A stretch of 64,000 nucleotides of DNA from Diadema setosum. Lineage: Eukaryota; Echinodermata; Echinoidea; Diadematoida; Diadematidae. The notes beneath the pieces were generated by a model. That model did not search any database and was not told where the DNA came from. It saw nothing but the letters and a program-made list of their open reading frames with translations. Numbering within the stretch: the stretch's first letter is position 1; every line of letters starts with the position of its first letter. Where the stretch lies: positions 35,819,200-35,883,199 of the forward strand of contig CM067067.1 in the NCBI GenBank assembly GCA_033980235.1. Direction: 5' to 3'. The position numbers were made by a program, and so were the translations under genes. Shown here in pieces: positions 36,880-49,100 of the stretch.

Positions 36880-39800
36880 GTGAGGATCCAGCAACTATCG
36901 ACAATGCATGGTTTGCTAATTAAATGAGTAAGGTTCATGTTGAGCGTCACAGTGGCGTTGTTAAAAACAGAACATCACATTTTCAGCCTAAGAGTTGCTA
37001 AGAAAAGGGGATATCGACGATAATATTCTTTGTTACATCATGCATACTTTTGAGAGAGAGATTATTTCAGTAATTTTGATATTGAAAAGGTAAAACGTCA
37101 TATATTACAATCCCACTATAATGTCATTTTTCCTTTTTTAATTGGAAGAAGTTGCTTTCATCGACAAGGAGTATAATTTCTTTGTTTATTTGATGGAAGT
37201 GAAAATGAATTTGAATCTTGAATCTTGAATCCTGAATCAAAATTCCTTAAAAATGCCGTCGTCTCATGTTAGATATTATTCCAACTTTGTCCTTCGTTAG
37301 TCCATTTTACAACCACGGACAACTAAACGCAGGTCGTGTGTTTCCTCTTACACTGTTTTAATTCTTACTTCTTCTTTTTTTTCAGAAGATAATTGACTTG
37401 GATAAATGCATAATCCTTCTTTAGTTGTGTACCTAAACAAGACGAAAAGTTTGCCCTTTATTGTCAAAAGTACAACAAAATTACTAACTACAGGGACTAG
37501 AAATATAGGAAGACATAGAAAAATCATGTATGAAAATTGCATATTACAAAGATGGCAAACTACAAACGAACTTATCCGTTTTAATAGCGATAGTGAGAAT
37601 TTAAAAGAACAGACCACTGGGCATCATGAAATTGTGATCGTTATTTATTATGTTGTCGTTGTTTTTGCCATGAAACCTTTTCTGAGTGCGTCTAATCAGT
37701 GCCAACGTAATTGGACAGAAAAAGACAAAAAAAAAAAAAAATGTGCGGATAACCGATACGCACTATTGGAAAACACTTATCATAGATTATTTTTCAATAG
37801 TGTAATTAGTAAATCAGCGCTCTTCCGAAAGTAGTAATTAACACAATCAGCCCATTCTCCGCAAATATGACATAACTGATTGAATTTGATGGCAATGTGG
37901 TCCCCTATGAAAATGTATAGATAGAGAAGACATCAAAGAATTCTTAGATATTCATCATTAAAATGTTCATCATAAATGTTCTTCGCCTACAAACGAGGAG
38001 GAGATGAGGAGAGGTGACCTTAATTTCAAATTTAACAAACAACGAATTGATTAATGGATAGCTGAGCTTTAAGGCATTGGCACTCCACTGAAATGATATG
38101 GTATAGAATATATGTTTTCTCGTACATTCTAAGCGGTATTCACCTGCTGTCTGTCATTCACTCACATTCTAACAATATTATTGATTTCACGACGTGTTTT
38201 ACAAATTTGTTCAGTCATCCATCTTTCCAAACTGCTGTAAACTGCCAACCTAGACGCATGAATACACGTATTTATTCTATACAAATTTGTCTGCTTGGTG
38301 ACTTGTTTTGTTGAGGCTGAAAAGAGAAACCGGTGATAGGGGAGAAAAGAAAACAGGATAGAAAGAAGTTAAAAACGTGTTGCTTTTTTTAATGCAAAAA
38401 TTTCAATGACGGATGGGCAGAATCACGAGGTACAGAGAACGTACAATACTATAACAGCTATGACTCGTCCTACAGCAAAGACTATTAAACATAATAATTC
38501 TCTTCTACTTTAGAACTCTTTCGGATTGTCAAATATGTTCGTTAATCAGTGCTCATAAATATTTTTTACACATCCCCTTTTCTCAATCTATGTAGGATTA
38601 AGGTATCTACAGGCTATTTTTTTTTTTTTTTGGGGGGGGGGGGCAAATTCATTGTTACTAAGCTTCGTAAAAAATGTACAAAATGCTTGAAAGATTAAAT
38701 CTGAGAGATAATAGCCTAACGTCATCGAAAACACATATCCAAATGAACTTAACAGTCGGTATGAAGTACATGCAATACGCTTTTCATTTCATTACATACT
38801 CGTTCAGTTGATAGTTTCACAAAATACTGCGAATAACAAATCGATGGTAGAGATCTGGCGAGCCCCGTGCACCTTACATAGCGACGGCCAACGATAAAAT
38901 ACTACCGGGCTCTTTCCCCGTCAATCAGGCCTGCTGAAACTGAACCTCAGAAGACAAGGATACGAGTTCCAAATATTCATTTTGCAGCATGGGAAATAAA
39001 ATTGTGCTGTTTGCACTCCTGGGTTTGCTCTTGTATAAGACGATGAACTTGTTTATCCCAGTTTCCAAGTATAGAAAAACACCGTATATATCATGAGATG
39101 TTTTTAATAGAGTTTATTTCATCTGCATTTTCGTGTGTCGAACCTTCCCCTTGTGCAAAAGTCAATGCTCATTATGGCTTTAACATAAGTGATCCTAATT
39201 CATTTTTTTTTCACTATTGACCCTGCCCTGGAAATTGCGTCTACGTTCACTGCCAGTCAAATTTAAACGACGTCTTTTTTGCTCTTTAACAGGTCTTTAG
39301 ACGAAAGCTATTCTATTTATGCCATTCTTGTGCACTTGAAATCGAAGACTACCAGCAAAATTTACTCGTAATTTCGATTTTCTTTTTGGGTCGATCTTTG
39401 ACGTAGGCCTGCCTAGAGATGATAGCTGGTATATGCTACTGGGACTGATAAGTGCAACTTTTTGAACCAAGCATTTGTAAATGCCATTTCAAACCTTTGT
39501 CCATTTACACATGTAGATTGTGTCTCAAAGTATGGTGGAGAAAAAAAGAAGAATCAACTATCCGCTGTTTTAATGCATTATGTATTTCGGAATAGTATTG
39601 GACATTTTAAATGCATTTCCCACGAATAGTAATTGGCAGCATGGTGCAATATTCATCGTCAGCTGTCTTTGAAATGACTACTGACTTATGGATCTCTGTG
39701 CGGAATAAAAAATATGTTGTAATCATGGAGAAGGACCATTTGGACATTGATTGTTCATGCAATTCACGATTTAGTGTAATCAAACGCACAATGAAAAAAA

Positions 39801-40091
39801 AAATGGAATATCATTTTCATGATTGTAAGATACCACGTGTTCGTGTACAACGTTTGTTGCAGTGATACGAATAAAACGGTCTTTAAAATCATGAATCATA
39901 TTCGTAATGTACGGAGTGATTCATTATGCCATTTAATACCAAAACACACGTTTGCCGAATCAGACCATGTAGGGAAAAGGAATGTTACAGGTAATAACGA
40001 CGTAATTTGTATGGACATGTTTTGTTATGGTTATACCATTTTACAAATTACTGTTGATATCCACTGTCATCACTGCCGCCATCATATTTTG

Positions 40092-40131
<40 letters not shown>

Positions 40132-40344
40132 GTTGTGCATTTATAGTTATACATGAAAATATGCATGTATTTGTATACATGAATATAAATATGCTTGTGG
40201 GCATGTGCGTGTGCGTGTGTCTATAGTGTTATTTGCCTTCGTCGTTAGGCGCTACTATGTTCAGTCTTCTGTTGAAGTTATATTGGTTCATAATTATTTT
40301 GTTGGATAATCATTGTGTCATATCAGAACACGTTAAACACACAG

Positions 40345-40387
<43 letters not shown>

Positions 40388-43108
40388 CACACACAGACAC
40401 ACACACGCATATACGGATTGGTGTAACTCGGCAATTGTGATAATGATAATGAATGATGACCGGTGAAGCTATGAGATGACATACAGTTATCTATCATCGC
40501 AAAGTCTCCCACGCGGAGTGGTAATGGAGTTGGGTTCCCTCCCACCTCCCTGGTATGATTAACAAAGGACGGAAAATATCAAAACTCTTGTTTCAAAGTG
40601 GTGAAGATATTATGCAAACGGCTAAATTAGTACCAGCTGAAAAGCGCATCAAAACTATTTCCAGGAGAAAAAAGAAGAAAGACAACAGAAATGACAATAC
40701 AGGAGGATGCCAGAAAAGTAATATTTAGAAAAGTCGCAAATATGTCAGCAGCAAAATTTTGTAAATTTGCCAAAGACCTTCAATTTTTTGAACAATATTT
40801 ATGTGACATACTAGAGTAGATTAAAATATACCATGGCCTTAATCACCACAACCGACCTCGGAATGACATATCGAAAGCACGGATTTGACATGCAGAGTAA
40901 GAGTCTCATATCTTGTCTTTCCCTTCTTTTGTTTTAATCGTATTTATAATTAGGTCTATGAAAAAACAATCTGACTAAATTACCTAAGTGTCCTTACTGT
41001 GTCAGTCAATCTAAAAGAAAAGCCGTTTATCCAACGGAAGATCAATGTTTTCGCGTGTTTGCGTCAATCACTTTGTTAATTGTTACGTGCAGTTTAACAG
41101 TGAATACAAGTTTCGATTGAGGTTTTAATAGCGAATCATTATCTCAGGGATATGGAGTGTTGGACTTTGCAGGTTTTACTTGTGACAGTCCACTTACATT
41201 GCTTGAAGAAAGGACACATTTACATTATGGCAGAATTTGAATAAAAAAAAAAAGATAAACACCGAAATATTCATTTTAGCCTTAAATTTCAACCTAAAAT
41301 ATGTACAAATGAAATAAAATCTTTTTTTATTCTCTTAGTTATCAACACACATAATATCAATTTTGTCGAGTTTTTGTGGAAAAGTAGTTGAGGTATAAAA
41401 CCCAAGATATACAGAAATTGATAATAAGACACCATTTTTCACCCTTTTCCATAAGAGGACGTCACTACTTTTCCTTATTAGCTTTACTTGCCAGAATAAG
41501 ATTGTCTCTAATCAAGGTAAGTTGCACTCGTTTAGATGAGCACGGCATGTTGACTTGCTAGCCGGAAACATTCCGAGAATTTTTGCCTCTGTAACAGGAC
41601 AAAACTACATGACCTGCGTTTAAAAAAATGCAATAATTTTCAGAAAAAACCCCGATTTTCCTTGTGTTTGTTCTTTTTCATTTAATAGAAGTGTAAAAGT
41701 TAATTTGGTGTTAAAGCCTAGATCAGATACGGAAATATCTTGAGATGTTTCATGCAGGTAGCAACCGAATACAGTTATAGAAGACACTGCAATTTTCAAT
41801 GGTATTGTTTCCGAGTAAATTCAATAAAAGTTGTTTGATTATATACTCATTTATGAATCCAACGCAAGAAGAAACCCAGCAGAAATGGAAACTTATGAAA
41901 CATTTGGTGATACCGATACCCATAAACCTTATTTTAGACATTATGACAAATCCTGAATATGTATATCTATTACTAGTGATATCAATATAAATATGTTTGT
42001 ACGAAATAATTACGAAATATATGTGAAAGCACTCAATATAAATTTCTTTGTGGTTGCTCAACTGGGAAACTTTAAGTGCTAGGGGCAGTGTATAAGGTAA
42101 GATGATATTTTTCATTTCATAAAAATTTCCAAGTAAAGATGACTATATCAAAAAATCATATACGCAAGTACTGCCTACAAGTACAGATATCGCATGTTAC
42201 ATAGGATTTACTAACTTACTGCTTGATTAAAACAAAAACAAAAACAAAAACTTCTTAATTTCAGTTCTGCAGTTTTTACAGGTAGTAATTGAAATAATCG
42301 AAGGTGAATCATATTTACTTTATATGCACATATAAATAGGACTATCGAATGAGTTTGTTATATATGCTAGCATAAACCACAGAACGGCACATGTTAACTT
42401 TAATAGTTTTGATAGAAAATGCCATAATATGAAATTGAATTTTCCTGAATTGACTTCATAACCCTTGGATGATGTTAAGAAATGCACTATTTTTTTATTT
42501 ACACTTACCCGTTTCTCTTCGAGAATTTAACGTCGCCTAAGAAAGCCAATGGTTTGACCAATAGTTTTGTGAATATATTAATAGTGAATACATATATATA
42601 TATATATGTATATGTATATAATAAACATTATATATATATATAAATACATAGCTTTTCCTATATATGCAAAGTTATTTTTTATCATGACCAGGATTGATCA
42701 TGATCGTAAACAAAATCTAATCCTTAACTCATTTGATGAATTCTAGAAACTGTTTTTAATTTGTCTGCTTCAATGTGTCGTATATAGGCAAATGAACAGC
42801 TTTAACTGTTGTCTCCTTAAAATGTACACACGAATGATTGATTTAAAGAAACTAAGCTTTCGCAGAGGCTTATATCTATTCATATATATATATATATATA
42901 TATATGCATATATATAGACGATGAAGACAAACAAGCTGACATAATGCATTAGAATCCAACGTCATTTATTTGTAAACCAAATTTTCGACCCTTGCACGGA
43001 TCTTCCTCGGGGTTTATAAATAAATAAAGTTGGATTCTAATGCATTATGTCAACTTGTTTGTCTTCATCGTCTTCATGCTCTTATTCCAACACGCGGATA
43101 ATAATACC

Positions 43109-43161
<53 letters not shown>

Positions 43162-46100
43162 ATATATATATTAGCAAAAGATGTCGATCAGTCAAGACTT
43201 TCTTTTACTTCTAAAACCCATTCTTCATCCTAGTGTCACAAATAATTTCATTTCATTTCATTTTATTTATTAAATTTCCACACAAATCATACAGTGTTGT
43301 GTCATTCATCCGTGATAACGTAAAGTAACACTTGAATTATAAGTTATAAGTTCAGCATATACAAATAGCATTTATATGGCACAAATTCAATTGAAGTCAT
43401 TCTCAAGTACGATACATTCATGACGGATAAGTAAAATTGTGTGTGGTTGGAACCTACATAGAAGCATATGCTTATGAGATTAGGTTCCCCGAAAGAAAAA
43501 CACACTCACACAGACACACTGCACTCTACACACACTCTAATGGTGTTAAGATTTAAAAAAAAAAAAAATCCTTTGTTTCTATAATATATGTGACCGTGCA
43601 TCACAAAACGAACAAAAAGTCTTGATTTTACATGAGGACTCAAAAAAGGTGAAACGGGTCAGCCATGTCAATCTTGAGTTTTTTGTATTATCTGAAAGAG
43701 CTATTCTTCTTCTATATATCCTTAGGTTTGGGATCATAGAATGAATTGCAAATTGTGTTTCAGCGGTTTTTCTACAATCCTTTTTTTTTTGTAGAGTAGT
43801 GTGGTCAGGTATGTCTAATAGAGATCCTTTTTATATCCTTTCGTGCTCACTCTAGTAACTTTCAACTCTAGTAACTTTTGAAAGGATAATGCTACTGCTC
43901 TGAAAGTTTGCATTAATCATAGACAGAATGTGCTAATACAGCATGCTCAATTTCAGCTTAATTTTATAATCCCTTCATTGGTTTACATTTACATCCCATT
44001 TTTGGTCCCATTTATAACACAGCTAGCACAGCTTGGTAAAGATTAAGCGCTTGAATGGACCCTACACTTCCCATAATGTGTGCTTTCTTATAGGTTAGGA
44101 GAGTCCATTTGAATTGAGTTATACATCATTTTAAAGCTTACAATCTGCTCTTTTAGAATCTGCCCTTAGCTAAAAATTCATGCCTGGCGACTTTTTGTTG
44201 GTTTTGTGATGCAGAGTCACATATTATAATTTGTTTGGTTGAATTGTTTGAATTGGTTTTAGTTTCACACACATACACACACATACATACATACACACAC
44301 AAACACATAAAGAAAGTGCTGGGGGAGGGTGTATTGGTCGAATGTTATTTAGAATGTAGGAAAATGTCGATATTTTATCTATGTATAATGTGTTTTAGAA
44401 ATGTGCATTTTATAATCTCTCTTCACGTTAAAATGACGTATAATATGTTAGGATGATCCACTTTCCAGCTCTTTGATCTGGGTCTCCCCAGATCCTTTAA
44501 ACATTGCATGCATATACCCTTACGAAAAGTTGCAATTGTATTGAATGTATGCTTGTAATGATATCTCTTTGTTTTTATTCTGTTGGAATTTAAAATAAAA
44601 CCAATGATTCAATACAATAATTTTTGACCATCAAGTACAGATATACAGAACAGTAATTTTAGACGCAATACATCAGTTAAGTTTGCTTTGTTTTCAACCG
44701 TGACATATTTTCTAGTGTCCTGTCTATGTATATAATTTGTATACATATTTGTGTTGTTTGCTTGTTTATGTGTTTGTCTGTTTGTTTTTAGAGTGTACAC
44801 ACGCAAATATGTTTGTTTTTCGTAGATTCGTGAGGACAAATCATCCACGTGTGAACAATACTCATTGTCGAAAGGCTGATTTGCTGCATGGCCATGACCC
44901 CTATCGAGGACCCATTCTTTCTTCCCAACATTCCCTCGCCATGCCTTGCCTTGCTGTGAACTTTCTTTCAAAAGCAATCTTTGGTATTAGCTTTCAGCAG
45001 GAGTCGGAGCACTTGCCTTCCTTCTTCCATTGGGACATTTAGTGAAATTTGGTAAATGGCCGGCGATTTAGACCCGATTATCTCGACACACACCCCTCCT
45101 CTCTCGAGACAGGCAAGGCAGCCTGCAGACACATTTCTCAGCGGCGAGGGGGGGGGGGGGGGGGGGAAAGAAAAACACACACAGAAAAAAGCAAACAAAT
45201 ATAACTAGTTTGTCTTGAATACATCAAACTGAAAAATAAAATGAATAGAGGAGTAGAAGAAATCACTCATGAGGCAGAAACCCCCGTACGGCAAAAATTG
45301 GAATGTGTCTACATTAGTTCAGCTACCCTCCTGCGATCTGTATAAGGTCTCAAGGCACGATTTCTGTCTGGATTTGATAATAGTGTACTCTGGGACAATT
45401 TCGCTTGCATTTGAAAGATATTTACCAGCTGGGATGGTCCTACACTTTATTTAAATAACAACATTCGTTGTTATTATTCATCATTAATTAAATTTTAATA
45501 TTCAACGCTACGTCCATGTTTGTTTGATAGAAATACAGTGAAATACTACTCTTAGCAGATAATGCTGCGTATACAAGCTGTTAGATCAGAAATGATATTT
45601 ACCGTGATATACCAATTGCTGAAATAATGCTACCACTGTGTATACATCTTATTCATGTGTGTGTGGGTATGTGTGTGTGTCAGGCTGGTAATTATCAAAC
45701 GTTTAAGGGCATAATTTACCATTTGCAGGTGAAACAAAAACCCAGCTTTAGTGCTTCAAAATAGCTCTAAAATGTGAGTTAGGGATAGAAACAACCAATG
45801 TAAAAAATGTTAATCAGCATAATCAATGTTAAGTATTGTTCATATACAAAATGCGAACAATAGTTATAATAAAATTGTTTCTAGATTAAACCGTCCACCA
45901 GCTATGGTTTATTGAGAAAAAAGGTGATATCTCCTTATATTTTAGGCTTTATTGCCATTTTCTTTTATATGGCAGGATGTTTTGTGATACAACTGACCTA
46001 CACATATGCATCGAATATGATAACTCGAACTTTATTTTAGATTACTGCTTCCAATCGTGAACAATACATTTAATAGCTTTCAAATCACGAATATCCATCA

Positions 46101-49100
46101 AAATCATTTCTATAATCTTTGACACAGGTGACAAATCAAAAAGTGTTTTTTTTTTGTTTTTATTTCATCTCATCTTTTTGAATGTTGACTGCTTTAAAGG
46201 ACAAGTTCACCATCATTAACACAAGGATTGAGAGAATGTAGCAATATTAGTAGAACACATCATTGAAAGTTTGAGGAAAATCGGACAATCCGTTCAAAAG
46301 TTATGAATTTTTGAAGTTTTTGTGCAGTCACCGCTGGATGAGAAGACTACTGCAGTGTATGATGTCTCATGCGTACAACAATATAAGGAAAATATAAAGA
46401 GAATTTCACAAAATTTCATCTTTTGAAAAAAGTATACATTCCCTTGACTCGTTACTGACATAATGTTATGGGTAATATTATTCCCATCGCCTTTAAAAAG
46501 AGGCAAGTCAAGTGCTCTTTTATTATGCGAAAAAAGTGAAAATATTATGAATTTTCTTTACATTTTCTTTATACTGTTGTACTCATATGACATCACGGGC
46601 CTTAGTAGTCTCCTCATCCAGCGGTTCCAACACAAAAATTATAAAAAATCATAACTTTTGCATCGATTGTCCAATTTTCCTCCAACTTTCACTGATGTGT
46701 TCTACTAATATTGCTGCATTCTCTCAATCCTTATGTTTATGAAGGTGAACTTGTCCTTTAACATTGTGTAATCGGTTACAAAGGAATACCTGAAATCCTG
46801 CAATGAAAAGGCACACATATCATTAATTAGTAAATTATGCCATTCTGAAGTATAGAAAACGCGTTGTTATGTAACAATGTAACACATTGTATGTATGTAT
46901 GTAACACATGCTATTTCTGCATTGGTGAATAGATTGACCTCTTTTAATTGTGTTTTCTTTGCACTAAAGTTTTGCACATGCACTCATCTGTTATTTTTTT
47001 AAACATTTTATTGATCAAATAATTAACATGCCCAACAAAACAACAATGATCACATTAGGAATTTATACAGTAGGATCAAAACCCAAAAATGGGGAAAAAA
47101 AGAAACAAACAGCAAAAACAACAAAAATGAAAGGAATTATATCAAACATCATAGATACAAATATTGAGTAATGTTATTCGTTAAAGATAAGCATCAAAAC
47201 AGGGATCATTTAATATTGTAATGATTTTTTTTTCAGTTTTCTTTTGTTTGGCAATAATATATAAGTTCCATGTATTTTGTGTTGTGAATAAAATATATCA
47301 ATCCAGATAGACAAGGTGTTTTTGCATTTGCTATTGAATAATAGAGGTATCTTTTGAACGTTAACGTCAAATGGCACAATTTGTTGGGTCCTTTCCAATC
47401 TTCGATGAAGCCAAACATCAGTCTTTTCCTTGTAAAATCTTCTAACTTAATATTGAATTTTTCACCAGTCTTGTGTACAAATTCCTGTCTGAGCTTACAA
47501 ACAGCTTCACAGTCATAAGATATGTGGATAGGTGCTTCTAAGGTTGAATTACAAAAGGTACACATATCTGAACCCACTAACTTCGTCTTGTACAACCTGT
47601 CATTATAGTATACCGGATATTGTGAGACACTTTAAACTGAGAAACTCTCATTCATTTAACTTCTGTATATTTGTATGTTTTGTCTTCTTTTTGTTTGTCT
47701 TGTACTGTGTGAACCTATTTACAATATTTCAATATCCTTAACAATGTGTACAAGTGTACTTTCTACTCGTTACCGTATCATTTTGGTTCTTGCTCATTGT
47801 TTTGTACATTTTAGTAACGTGATTTATACGACCATTTCTTACCGCTCTAATCTTTAATTGTGTATCACTTTTTACTTAACATCACATCTTGTTTGTTTCT
47901 ACATGTTCATTCCCTTTCTCTTTTTTGTTGTTGTTGTATTACCCAATTTTCATTTGAAATATGCGCTTTTTGTAACAGGGCTCAATTGAAAATCAGGTCC
48001 TTGGGCCCTGAACGTTACTACCCTGTTCACTTTTTAAATAAAACTGAAATAATAAATAAATAATTTCTTAATCAAAATGTGCACCTGTAAACTCATCTGT
48101 CTTATCTTCCCTTAATATCATAACAAAGTGAACCTTCCTGAAATACATGACAATCTGCTAAGTGAAGACTTGAAAATCATAATGAGTGCATAGAATTACT
48201 TTCTTAAATGTTTTATGACTTAATACATGTATGAAATCACACAAAAACGGAAATGAGAGGCCTTAATGTTGTAGGTTCATAGTATTTCATATCATCGCAT
48301 AGATAACTCCCAAGCCAAGCAATCGTTTTGAGTGTGCTTCTGCGACTGACTTACCTGTATGAACTTCCGGATACGTAACAGCTGTCCCCAAAGTCCCCAA
48401 AGCTTTCGAATTTTGACATTGCATAATCTTCACGGGAACAAGTATTCGTATTAATGCGCATATTGGTTGATGATTAAAAAGAAATTTTAAGTGTCCAATG
48501 AATGAAATAGTACCAAATCCATCGACCTTCCCCTTTAGGATGGCATCTTTTTATGTTTTATGTTTTTTTTTAGTTGCTCGTTTACTGCAGTTTTGTAAAT
48601 ACCCGCAAGTTTCTGATATTTTCATGAAAAGTAAAAGTTAAAAGAAAAATACACAAACTGAATATGAAGGCCAAGAGTTTATTGACCATTACTTGAACTT
48701 AAAGGGAAACAGGGACCCTTTTTCTTACTTATCTCACAAAAGAAAAATGGATTACGCGGTTATCATTATTGTATATTACATATGGTACATAAACAAACAT
48801 AAAATTAAATTCGAAACATTGAGGAAGAGACGTCACGTAGTAAACAACATCATCAACCAAACTATGGTACTGCTAAATACATCTACCCGTTCATTTATTA
48901 AAGGAAAAAAAAAAGCTTTTACCACGTCTATGTCTGTATGAAAATGTGCATATTTGTATGTGTGGGTGGGTGTACGTGTGTGTGTGTGTGTGTGTCCGTA
49001 TGTTTGAGAGGGGTGATGAAAGATGTTACATGTCTAGCGAAAGTTTAACAGACCCTCGTGCTTTTCTGCAGCCGATGCTCATCATACGCCCAGCTGGATG

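Larger units (their letters stand above)
36880..42590 (+). other. Hox intron 1, first part
   Basis: Begins GTGAGG at 36880; the intron ends AG at 49071. Contents: iterated GAATCTT units at about 37213-37240 (a retroelement-type tail), an A-rich tract at 37727-37741, a T-to-G junction at 38617-38643, a GC-richer patch at 38855-38945, an (AT)n at 40094-40129 and a (CA)n at 40336-40407. The 142-codon frame at 37406-37834 is the longest non-Hox frame in the window but is Lys/Asn/Val-biased, with no domain. Confidence 0.6.

Noticed and set aside
37406..37834. 142-codon open frame in Hox intron 1, longest non-Hox frame
   Set aside because: No domain, biased to Lys/Asn/Val from local AT content, contains a poly-Lys from an A-run, no splice or start context.
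39819..40226. 135-codon frame with Ile/Tyr repeats
   Set aside because: The repeat is the translation of an (AT)n microsatellite; the rest is motif-less.
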